Assembly: GCA_029449235.1 (NCBI GenBank)
Contig: JANATG010000002.1
Coordinates: 3,844,001-3,908,000 of the forward strand
Reading direction: 5' to 3'
DNA length: 64,000 bases
DNA from: Linnemannia schmuckeri
Lineage: Eukaryota > Mortierellomycota > Mortierellomycetes > Mortierellales > Mortierellaceae
Part shown: positions 24,801-35,483 of the stretch, in pieces
Position numbering within the stretch: position 1 is the first letter of the stretch
How the letters are laid out: each line of letters opens with the position of its first letter
Program-made: the position numbers and the translations under genes
Notes under the pieces: model-generated
The model's input: only the letters and a program-made list of their open reading frames with translations
What the model was told of the DNA's origin: nothing
The model's database searches: none

Positions 24801-25112
24801 GACTTCCCTTTTTATTATCCCTTCCTCTCTGTCTCCTTTGTCCGTCCGACCTTGCATTACCCCTCTCTTCTCTCTCCCGCACTCTTATTATTCTTATTCT
24901 TTTTTCCCTCGCTTTTTCTTTGTTCTCTCTTTGCTCTCTTCTGTCTTCGTGCCTCTTTTCTCTCTATCTGTTCTATCTGCGTTTGACAAACCACAGACAT
25001 AGACAACAAAAAAAAGCCAATCCACATCCTCAGCGATCTGCCTCTTTATCAGCATCATAACCTGCAAGAGCAACCTTACTTACTGTCTGTGAAACCCCTT
25101 CGCTCATAGTCA

Positions 25113-26782
25113 ATGTCTTCAGATATGGCCAGCCCTCCCATACACTTTGATTCCGACCCTTCCCTCATGGCCGGCAACCCTGCCCCAGGAAACAGCTACG
25201 GAGGATACCAGAACCTCTACGGCAACATGAACTTCAACCACTCTGGCTCCTATCCCGTCGCCAGTCCCTCGACCCCACCTTCATTACCACCAGTCCACAA
25301 CAACGGCGCCTATGCACCTAACGGCAACTTCCAGTTCTCTTATCATGCAGACAACGGATCAGCGCCTCCTACAAGCACTGGTGCCCCAACCTCTGCTGCC
25401 TCCTCAGCTCCTCTGAGCACACCCAACGGGACTCAGCCATCAGATGCCCAGCATTCGCCTCACGCCCAACAATCCCATCAACTGACTCCTCCCCAGCAAC
25501 ATCCCCAGACGCCGCAGCAACAGCAGCCACAACAGCAGCAACAACCGCAGCCTCAGCGCCAAGCGCACCAAGCTGTCAACGCTGCCCAATCTCCCTACCA
25601 GCAATCCCCTCAGGCGCACCATCCTAACATGAACACCTTGATGCATGGACACCCGATATACCCTGGAGAACCTCGCTATGATTCCCGCCTTCAACAGCCC
25701 CGCTATATGGACCCTAATATGCAGCCAATGATGGGCCGCAACGGACCTCACTCGGGCGACATGTCCTGGAACCAGCCCGGCGGAATGATGCCAGATCTCT
25801 TGGGCGGCAACCACCCCGGTGGCGCTGTTCGCAACGTTTCTGGACCACAAGGGCGCGCACCAATAAAGCAGAACATGGCAGGATTGAACGGCATGGCAGG
25901 CATGGGCATGAACAATATGAACGGTATGGGAGGCATGGGTGCTCTTGGCGGTATGCCCGGTATGCCCAACATGAACGCCAGAGGAGGCGATCGCATGGGA
26001 GGATGGACAGGCGGCATGGTGGGTGCACCCCAAAGCCCCTATGGCCATCCTTCCCATCCCCAGCACGCATTACAGCACCAGCAGCCTTTCCACAATCTTC
26101 AGCAGAACCCATACCAGCAGCCACACCTCCTTCAACATCCGCCCGGCATGCAGCAACACATGGGCATGCATGGTCGTCCTGGAAACTTGGGACCAGTGGC
26201 TGGTGGCGGAATCTCTAAGAAGAAGATGAAGAAGGTGGTCACTCCAGTGGTGAAGGACAAGAACTGCCCCAAGCGGCCAAGGAATTCGTACATTTTTTTC
26301 ACACTCATGAAGAGGTAAGAGTCTTCTTTGCTTCGCGTTTTCTTTTTTACTCCCAACCCCAACCCGCATGCAAGCCTCATTCTCCCAGCTTCATCTTTCC
26401 TCTGGTTTTTTTCTGCCCCCCTTTTTCTTGAACCCAAATTATTTCCTCTAACCAAAATGTCTTTTTTTTCGCCCCTCTTTTGCACAAATTACGTCATTGT
26501 AGGGACGACATCAAAAAGAAGCACCCCGAGTTCAAGCCTACAGAGATCACCAAGATGCTGGGAGAGGAGTGGCAGAAGTTATCCGAGGCCGAGAAGGAGT
26601 CATATGGATCGATGGCAGAGGACGACAAGAAGAGATACCAGTCCGAGATGGAGGCCTACGACGCCAACGGAGGAGCAAATGCTGCTGCTGCCAACGACAA
26701 CGGACACGCACCTAATGGCGCCATCGGCAATGGACCCCCAGGACCTGGGGGTGACATGGGTGGCGATCACTGGCGTGCTTAA
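25113..26782 (+). CDS. HMG-box protein with long Gln/Pro/Met/Gly-rich N-terminus
   Basis: Exons 25113-26314 and 26503-26782 join inside an Arg codon (AG/G) and give 493 residues. The HMG box lies at about residues 384-455 and is split by the intron: PKRPRNSYIFFTLMKR is upstream, and HPEFKPTEITKMLGEEWQKL with KKRYQSEME downstream. These match the sequence-tolerant HMGB/NHP6-like class that bends DNA in chromatin. A basic KKKMKK segment precedes the box. Unlike the short NHP6 proteins, it has a 380-residue disordered N-terminus, first Ser/Pro/Asn-rich, then polyQ near residue 150, then a Met/Gly repeat region (GMGGM-type) about residues 250-290. This suggests a transcriptional or chromatin regulator with an activation-type region. 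The target is unknown. The intergenic sequence before it is unusually long and CT-rich. Confidence 0.93.
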
Positions 26783-27649
26783 AAGATGTTAATTGTAGCA
26801 TTTTTTTCGTTTTCTTTTGAGAAGAGACGGCATCTGTACAACAACAACAACAAAAACCACCTATTCATTCTTTGTTCGAAGGAAAAAATACACACATCAA
26901 ACAACGACACTCTCCTCCACCCCTTTTTCATCGCCAAACAAACAAAAGAATGAAGCGAAAAAAAAAAAAAAAAAAAAAAAAAGAGTAATGGCTTCTATAT
27001 CCAGCAAGTTCGCGTTTTAATCATTCAACAACACATATTTCCATAGCAAGTAGCATCCTTTCTCCCCTCCCCCCTTCCCTTCCCCTTTCTGTTGTTCATT
27101 CTCCTCCACATCCTTACTTTTCTTTGCCTTTTATTCCTTTTTTTTTCTGTTCCTTTTCTCTTTCCTTCTTTTGTTGCTGTCAACGCTCGTTTGTTCTTTC
27201 TCAGCTCCCCCCCTTTTTTTCTCTTTCCGTTTATTCACAGAATGTAAATATTTTCTTCATTTTTCACTTCTTTGACAATCATGTATCATTACTTGCTATT
27301 GTGAGTCATGTAACCTTGCGTATGCGTAAAAAAAAAACTGGCTCATTTTATGTGGTAACTGCGGACATAAAAAAAAAGAAGAGCGACGACATCCCAAGTC
27401 CGTTTCCCGCGCCGCCGCCAGCCCTTGCGCACAAGTACTGGAGGGATGGCGGGAAAACAGAAGGGGGAGGAGGAGGCTTACGAGATCATAATCAACTAGT
27501 CGGCCTGTCAGCCACCCAGATGTAGGCTTTTTCATGGCGGGAGAGGAAAAATAATTAGCGCCCTTCGTCCGAGATCATGCGCCCAGGCCAACAGCCTCTT
27601 TTTTTTTCGTTTTCAAAAAAAAGGAACAGTGGGGCTACTATTGATTGTG

Positions 27650-27731
27650 CTTTGGCTCTAGCTCTTGCTCTATCTTCATCACCAGTTCAAGCTCTGGCTC
27701 TGGCTCTGGCTCTGACTCTAGCTCTGGCTCA
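27650..27731. repeat. Imperfect (GCTCTG/GCTCTA)n hexamer repeat
   Basis: Run of GGCTCT-type hexamers with point variation (GACTCTA, TTCAAGCTCTGG), implying an aging minisatellite. No reading frame of note covers it. Confidence 0.8.
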
Positions 27732-27815
27732 CTTAGCCCTTTGTCTGATCCTTTTTTTTTTATGTTGTTGATTGTGACAACCAAAAAGTGAAGTTAGCAA
27801 ATAGCTCACATCAAG

Positions 27816-27983
27816 AAAAATAGAGCTTGAAAAACAAAGTAGCTCTATTTTTTTATATAAAAAGGGCTGCCTCATTCAGCTCATTAATCACGGAAAGGGG
27901 TCATTCTGAAGCATTGAATAAGACGAACAAGAAGAAGATACACGGGTTTTTTGTTATTTACAAACATGAATATGACCCCTTTC
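27816..27983. other. Two nearby perfect 12-bp inverted repeats around a TATA-like box
   Basis: First pair: AAAAATAGAGCT at 27816-27827 and its complement at 27841-27852, loop 13 bases, followed by T-rich sequence and TATATAAAAA. Second pair: GAAAGGGGTCAT at 27893-27904 and its complement at 27972-27983, loop 67 bases. It might be a small structured RNA or a worn terminal-inverted-repeat element. Chance occurrence is also possible in such AT-rich sequence. Confidence 0.4.
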
Positions 27984-30151
27984 TGTAATTGACCGAAGGA
28001 AGTAGAGGATGAGCACTTTTTTTTTTTTTTTTTTTTTTAGAAACAGGGGATGGCTGAGAAGTACAGGGAGTCAGTACGAGCTTGGAGAGGTCTAGAAAAA
28101 GGAGAAAAGACAGAGGAAAAACGAACGTGCTGAAGCATTTTTGAATAGAGGTAAGAAAAATAGCTGACCGTGAATAGAAAAAGAGGCAAAATCGCGCTCA
28201 GGGGAGTGGACTTGGGATATGTTGTTCAAGGGGACGGTTGTTGGGCAAGCTCATGTTTGATGAAGAGGAGTTTGTAGTAGTAGATGGACGATGTCAGACG
28301 ACGGTGAAGACGGAGAAGTGGTAGTGTTTAGTGTGTGTACGAGGGAGGAGTACGTTCAGATGAGACACAGAGCTATGTCCTGTGTGTAAGCACAGTAGTA
28401 CAATACGCAGGGACAGGTTTTGTATGCTGTAATGTTGTTGTCGTTGATGAGAAAAGGAGGTCGATCATTTTATTTCCTCCGATTAAGTGGAGGGGAAGAG
28501 AAGAAGGGGCAAAAGAAAGGGATGATAAACTTTTTCTCATGGCTCTCACTTGTTCTACGCGAACGAAAACAAAACGCTCTTATTCGCTTACTTTTCTATC
28601 CTTTCTTTTAAGGGCTTGTAGGACAACAAAGGGCTGTTAAAAATAGGTTTTTTGTTGAAATAACGAGCGAGTGAAACGGAGGACGCGTCCGAGTAAAGTT
28701 GCGAAGGGAGCGAAAAGAGGTCAGGACAAAGGACGAGAAGAGAGATATATACCAGTCTAGCAGCATGAAAACGCCACTACCTGCGCATTGAAAAATATGC
28801 ATGGGTACTTAGTCTTTAAGCCTCCTGTCCCTTCCTGCTCTCACTGTTCCTTAGACGCGTGCGCTTGGGTCGTTTTTTCTTTGCTTTTTAGCTTGACCAT
28901 CTCTCCCCCTCCCCCTCGAATGATGATGAAATGTTCACAGAATGCATAAAGAACGTAACATCAACGGTTTGCACGTTACGTTAACGACCTTGCCTCGGAG
29001 ATGGGCGTCAAAAAAAAAGGGACAAGCGATTTTTATCGACTTATGTACCGTGTCGAGAATGCTGCAGCATGCACGCACGACATCGGGACATGCTTGAAAA
29101 AAAAATAGGAGGAAGGAAAAAGAACGTGAGGAGCATTTCTGGTGATGTGCTGTTTTGTTGTGATTGTGGTTTTTCACTATTCACAATTTTATATGCCATC
29201 CAGTGCAGAGTATGCCTCTCAGATGGGAAGAATATGGGACGGGATGGCAATATACTTCGATTGTGCAGATCTCTTCGCTTGTTTGATGCAGGACCCGAGA
29301 AAAGAGCGGCTTTGCTGACAGAGATATGGGGGAGGAAAGGTATGCTGACACATGGGGCAGATACATAGCGAACGTGGGATAGAAAAGAACGTAAAGAAGA
29401 CACAAAGTGACGGGAAGAGAGTGAGGGAAGGAGAGGGGGGCATGACCATCGAGGAGTCCCTTACTTTTTTTCCTCTTCAAAACGGCTATGAGTGTGGCTG
29501 CTTGATACACACGACTGAAGACTGAAGTGGGATCAAGTAGAAACAAGCAGATTGTCAGAGATATATTCAGCACACATTCAAGCATGTCCTCACACCGGGT
29601 CACATCGACTCCTTTTTTCAAATTCGACTCTCATCGCCCTCTCTCTCTCTCTCTCTCTTCCCTTTCTTCTTCTCTTCTTCCTTTGCTTTTTTCTTTCCCT
29701 TCCTCTCCTCTCTTCTCCTCTCTTGCCATCTCCACTCCCTCTCCTTCCTGTTTTCTCTCCTCCAATTTATTCACTTCTTTCACCTTTCCCTTTCTGTCTC
29801 CTCCATTGTTCGTCCCTACTTTTGTTTTCTCTTGCACCCCCTTCTCACTCCTCTTCTTTGGTTTCCTATTGATTACCTTTTCGCTATCCATCATCACCCC
29901 TGCTTCTTCCTCTCACTCTTCTCTCTCTTCTCTCTTGTATCCTCTCCTCACTCACATCAATCTCTCTCTCTCTCTCCCTTTCTTTCTTTGCCTTTTCTCT
30001 CTTCTCTTACTTTTCATTGTTTGCCTTGCCCCTCCAAACTATCCTTCAACTTCTGCTTTTCCTCCCTTTTGCCCCCTCGTTCGAGCTATTACTTTTCCTT
30101 CCCATACCTTATCCCAAAAAAAGCATATACCTGCAACTCAAAAAGCACTCG

Positions 30152-33100
30152 ATGGCCCTTCCCGCAACAGCTCTGACACTATCGACGATAACGGCCATAC
30201 CCATCTCTTCAGGACAAGGACCTGAAGTTGAACATGAAGAGACGGTAGCAGCAGCAGTTTCAGGAACCGGTGCAGGGCTCTTTTCAGGATCTAAGAGCCC
30301 AGGAGGTGGAGGAGGATTACAAGGATCCTTATTCGGCGGAGCACCAACAGCAGCAGCAGCAGCAGGAGGACCTACGGCAGGATCAGGGCAAGGGCAGCTT
30401 GCACAGTTGCTGCAGCAACAACAACAGCAGCAACAACAGGCTCACCAACCCCATAATGGATCCACCAGCAATTCGGTGGCGTCGTTGTCGTCGACGATTG
30501 CAGCCTCGGGACTTGTCCTGTTGCCCCCTCCTCCCTTGACGTTCAAGAACCTGACCATCCACACCTCCTTGCTCTCAACAAAACAGCAGCTTTTACAACA
30601 ACAGCAGCAGTTGCAACAACTCCATCATGCTCAGCTCAACACTGCCCTCAAGAAACAGCAGCAACAACAGCAACAACAGAAACAGCAACAACAGCTCATG
30701 CAACAGCAGCAGCAACAACAGCAGCATGCTTCACAGCCCGGACTGTCTATGGAGGATTGCTCGCCCAGTGCTCTTTCCGAGGAGACCGCTGGAGAGGGTG
30801 AACGAGATTGTTCCAAGGGCGCTAGCGGCGGAGGTGGTGGGAGTGGACATGACAGCGCAGCTGCAATATCACCCTCACAGTCGGCTTCTTTATCGACTAC
30901 CCGAGTGACCTCACCCATCCCAGGGACGTTCTCAGCCTCTGGACTTGCTCTTGGTGGTAAGTAGCGTCTTTTCATCCTTAAACGCGACAAACTTTTTTTT
31001 TTTTTTTTTTTTTCTCCTTTATGAGAGTGGAGTATGTGACTGTGAGTGATATCATCACCACCAATAGCACCATCACTGTCATCACCATCAGCGATACGAT
31101 ACCACCTATGGAGAATATATAGTAGTATAGGCTCCTCTATGTCTTTGTCCAGGTACCATTTACTGAATTCAGGGACGAGGATATAGGGTTGATAATGTCG
31201 TTACTTCACATTTCTTGCTCTCACTCACTTATTCACTCACCTTTCATCCGATACGGACAACAACAAAAAAAAATGGGTGGGTAGGAAGGCGAAAGGAGGA
31301 TGGATGGCTCTCTTGTAGGTTTACCCTTTCAATTGAGTTTCTTATGAACCACTGATACATACTTTTCTTCCTTTTATGTTGTCACTCTGCACACTCTCAC
31401 TTTTTTTCCCCTTCTTGTATCGCCTTCTCTCCCTCCCTCTCATACCTCCCCTCCCCCCCTTTTTTTGTTTTTGTTGTTATCTTGTCTTGTAATCGTCCAC
31501 GGCACGGCCTATCATCACACGCCTCAACTCACCCACTTTTCTCTTTTCTTACTCTTTGGACCAAAACTCTCAACAACAAACAATAACACACGGACAAAAC
31601 AAAAACAAAAAATAGGAGAAAGAAGCATTGATCATTACCCCCCTCCTGACCAATGGAACTACACCATGACCCGCTATCACGCCTCGCTTATACCGCTTTG
31701 TCAGATCGAAGAGCCCCCCACGTTCTACGAGGGCATGGACGATCACCCACCCGTCGAGACAGACAATGACGATAACGACTCGTTTTTCCTTGACGACAGG
31801 GACAGGGACAACAAGGAAAGGGACAGCAGGAACAGCAGGGACAACAGGGCCACAGACGAGGCAATTTTTTTCCCGCTCACAAAACCACATCAACCATCTA
31901 AGCAACAACAACACCTGCAGCATCAACAACAACAAATACTGCAGCAACAGACAACGACAACAACAGTGGCAGGTGACGCTATTAATTTTAACCACCATCA
32001 CCATCACCATGATCATGAGCATTATTCACAAGAGTTTTTGCAGGGTCCAGAACAGGACGACAACAACAACCGACAGGAACTCCATGGCCAACACCAGAAC
32101 AACAACGACCGTGTGCGACATCAATTTCACCGACTCAGCAATAGCAACAACCATCCCGAAAGCGACCACCATTCTGCAATCGAGTCGCCGTCCTGCCAAC
32201 GTGATCTCCTCTCGGGCAAGAACGATTCTGAGACGAGTGCCGCTGCTGCTGCCTCTGTAACAAAACACCAGCGGAGGCGGGAGAGGACGCTTGGAAGCAG
32301 TGGCGAGCAGATTTTTTTTTATGACGGACCCAACCTCATGCACGCCAAGCTTTACTCTGATCGACTCAAGGGCGACACTATGAGTGAAGGGATGGCCGGG
32401 ACCAGTATGTGTGCTTCTCCAGGAACTGCTACTGCAACTATTCATTCACAGGAGCCTCCTAACAGCAATAAGAGCAAGGCCAACAACAGCAACGTTCATG
32501 CCACCACTACTGCCCTGCCTGTGGCAGCCGCGACGACTGTTGTCAGCAGCAGCACCAACGGTCAAGCCAAGGAGCTGCAGCAGGTTGATAATAAGCAGTC
32601 TGCTCTCAGCCAATCAGCTGTCCAGCCTCAGCACATCGCCAACACCATTAATAATAACAACGAAGGCAAGTCTCGTCCACGTTCGAGGTCACGCTCACGG
32701 TCCAGAACAAGGTCAAGATCTAGATCGAGATCAAGATCTGTAACTCGGAACAGCCATACTTCCTCTCGGTCGCGTTCAAGGTCTAGGTCCACTGCTTCCG
32801 GCGCATGGTCTCGCACCATGTCAGAGTCTTTGATTCGCAAGGAACAAAACCTTTTTCACCAGCAGCCCTCATCCTTCCCCTCGGCCAAGACTCGCCCAAG
32901 TATCCTGACCAGGGGATTCTCCGCAGATTCAAATTCGCGACAGGATTATGAGCAGAGAGGAAGTCAGACAGGGAATGGTAGCGTGACAGGAAGCGCGAAC
33001 CGCAAGGCGACTGCTAAGGAGCGCTTTGTGGCTCTGGTTACTCGGAGCAACGGAGCGTCGACCCCTGTTCAGAACTCCAAGGATACCCATGGCGGCAGCG

Positions 33101-35055
33101 GCACTGATGGCAGCTCACCGTTGAAAGGAGGAGGAGGGCGTCGGAGCAGTGCAGACGACCGGTCTCCAATTCTGGCGCAAACACATCATCGACGACAAGG
33201 GTCGCCTTCGCTGAGTCGAACAGGACGTATGGAGTACTCTTCACCAACCGCCAGTTCCACCTCGCCACCCTCAGCGGACGCCAACCTGGGCTTTCCCTAC
33301 AACAACAGCTCGCTTTTGATGTCTTCTGACTTTGCGCGGACCGCTCCCACCAACAAATCCAACACTTTGCGATCCTCGCGAGGAAATGGTAAGCCGAGAC
33401 CATTTTCGGTAGCAACTATGGAGAAACTGATATCTTCAAACAGTCAAACTGTATCTGGTCGTGGTGGTGGTAGTGGTCCCAAGCAAGAGTCGTCACAACA
33501 GGAGAAACAAAATGGAGGTGCATCAGTGCATGACCGTTTGGAGACTCCAGCAAACGAACGTCACCATGCCCACCATCACCACAGCCACAGCAACAGCGGT
33601 ATCGGCCTTCATCACCACCACCAACATCGACAGAGTTCAGTCCCCATCACATCTCACAGCAAAGGTCAGGAGCATGGCTCGTTGCGCTCCCGGATGACTG
33701 GCTCTGGATCCCACCCGTTGTTAACATCGTTTGGAACCCCAGTGGAAGCGAGCATGGTCTCTCCTGCCGAAGGAGTAGGTAGTGGAGATGCTAGGAGGCG
33801 CTCTGTGGCAGGGAAGGGCAAGGAGGTGGAACGGTTTCATGATCGAGAGCAAGGATTCAAGCTAGTGAAGACAACATACTCGGAGTCGATCACTGACGAC
33901 TTGAGCAACTCGGATGGAGCAGGAGCAGGAGGAGTGCCACCGCCACTACACCTTCATGAGCATCATATCCACTACCACTACTACTGCCAGCATTGTCCAC
34001 CGCTGAGTCAATCGAATTTGGATGATATTGGCGAGATGGAGGATTGCTATGGCGATCGGTTGCCGACTCAGGTGCTCCGGCATTCAGAGGGAACGATTGC
34101 AGACGCAGCAGCAGCAGCACGACCTATCCGACGCAATGGTGGTGGTGCTGAAGGTAGTGCAGAGTTTTGTACGAGCCCGATTGATTTCGGACGACATGGG
34201 TTTGCACCAATTGGGTCGCCTTTGGAGGATCCGATGGTGCCGAACGCTACTGCTGTTACCACCAAGAAGAACAAGAAGAAGAGCATTCTTGGGACGATGA
34301 CGATGACTTCTTCGATGCGACGACGGTTCTTTGCTGAGCAGAATCAGGAACAAAAGCAACAGCAACAACAACAGCAATCGCAATCACCCATGGGTCTGCG
34401 GGCAGGAAATAGCAACGGCAACAACTTCTACGACAGAGGTCAACAACAAGCCCATGGCACACAACGACACCAAGTCTCGCCAATCTTGACCATGGGGTTC
34501 GAAAAGTCTGATGGACGCGGCGGCTACGGATCCTCGTTTGCGACCATGCGCGGGAAACTCAACCAGCGACGACGGGTTTCCCTTGCGGGTTTGACGGATC
34601 AGTTTTTTGATGCCGATGATGATGAGGACGAGCAACAGCGTCGTCGTCGGCAGCAGCACTTGGAGTTCTATCATGAATACGAGGACGAATTTGGCACCTC
34701 TTCAAATGAACAGCAACAGCAACAACTTCAGTCTTCTCCTTCGCCGGACGGGACCAACCCTCAACAGCAACGGGCAAAGTTCTTATCAAGGCTGAAGCAG
34801 TTCTTGTTGCGACCTAGTCCCTTTGCCAAGAATTATTCTTCACCGCCGCCACCGCCTGCCAGTGCTCCCGCCAACAATAATGGCAATCTTAATGGAACTT
34901 CTTCGAGACTTCCTTCTTCTTCTTCTTCGTCGTCTTCCGCTTTTATGACCGGCGTCGGCAACGGTAGCACCAGCAACGGTATGCAGGATGTTGGAACTGT
35001 CGCCGCCGTCGCCGGTTCTCGCGCCTTCACATCCCAACGTCCCAGCGACATCTAA
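30152..35055 (+). CDS. Very large disordered protein with Gln, His and Arg/Ser repeats
   Basis: Exons 30152-30956 and 31616-35055 share phase 1 (G/GA) and give 1414 residues; the intron is 659 bases, long for this window. Both borders are canonical (GTAAGT, AATAG). The sequence is almost entirely low complexity: polyQ runs at about residues 90-100, 160-190 and near 980; a His run (HHHHHHDHEH) near residue 395; a classic SR segment (RSRSRSRSRTRSRSRSRSRS) near residue 620; and further His-rich (HHAHHHHSHS) and acidic segments. Short ordered-looking islands such as PFSVATMEKLIS and FLSRLKQFLLRP recur. The SR stretch suggests a nuclear or RNA-binding setting, which is inference. I recognise no domain. 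The gene model rests on the open 3.4 kb frame. Confidence 0.8.
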
Positions 35056-35483
35056 TGACCTCCTCCACATACACCCACACCCACACACTGCCTCACACAT
35101 CAATTTGCTGTTTTCATTTTTTTTCTCTTTCTGCGTTGCTTAATACCTTGTTATAACATTCAACCATTGTAGTCTAGATCATTCATGACCCCATTCCTCA
35201 CTTTTTTATACCCCTTTCCATTTCTCTTTCAAACCCATTATCGCATTCATACCCCTACTTCCTCTTGCCTCATCGCGTCTCCTAGATAGCCATTAAAAAA
35301 TACATCATTTTCCTCATTGCCTCCAACAAAAAAAAAAAAAAAAAAAAAAAAAACTTTTTTCTATACAATGTGTGTTTATTCAAACGAACTCAAAAAAAAA
35401 GATAAAAAAAACAATCCGTTGAAGATAATATATCGAGTCTAGTAAGAGAAACCGTTGGTTTCTTCATGGAACAGGCTCAAAAC
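35056..35483. other. Convergent 3' spacer
   Basis: Lies between the ends of the large disordered protein gene (+) and the AdoMetDC gene (-). It includes an A run at about 35329-35352 and AT-rich sequence typical of 3' untranslated regions. Confidence 0.6.

Larger units (their letters stand above)
17794..25112. other. 7.3 kb gene-free region with purine/pyrimidine strand asymmetry and many microsatellites
   Basis: No frame here looks like a conserved protein; the long frames are low-complexity translations of simple sequence. About 17.8-19.1 kb is purine-rich on the + strand, upstream of the minus-strand gene. About 20.65-25.0 kb is pyrimidine-rich on the + strand, upstream of the HMG-box gene. 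Between them are short tandem repeats. It probably contains two divergent promoters with long leaders. I could not identify a non-coding RNA. Confidence 0.6.
26783..30151. other. Intergenic region of 3.4 kb with repeats and an inverted-repeat cluster
   Basis: No convincing gene. It contains a poly(A) run at 26958-26983, an imperfect (GCTCTG)n stretch at 27650-27731, the inverted repeats at 27816-27983, a poly(T) run at 28018-28039, and a CT-rich tract at 29640-30010 that probably forms the leader of the next gene. Confidence 0.55.

Noticed and set aside
29041..29621. Overlapping frames on the minus strand of 120-146 codons
   Set aside because: No family resemblance, no neighbouring exons, and composition like the surrounding spacer.
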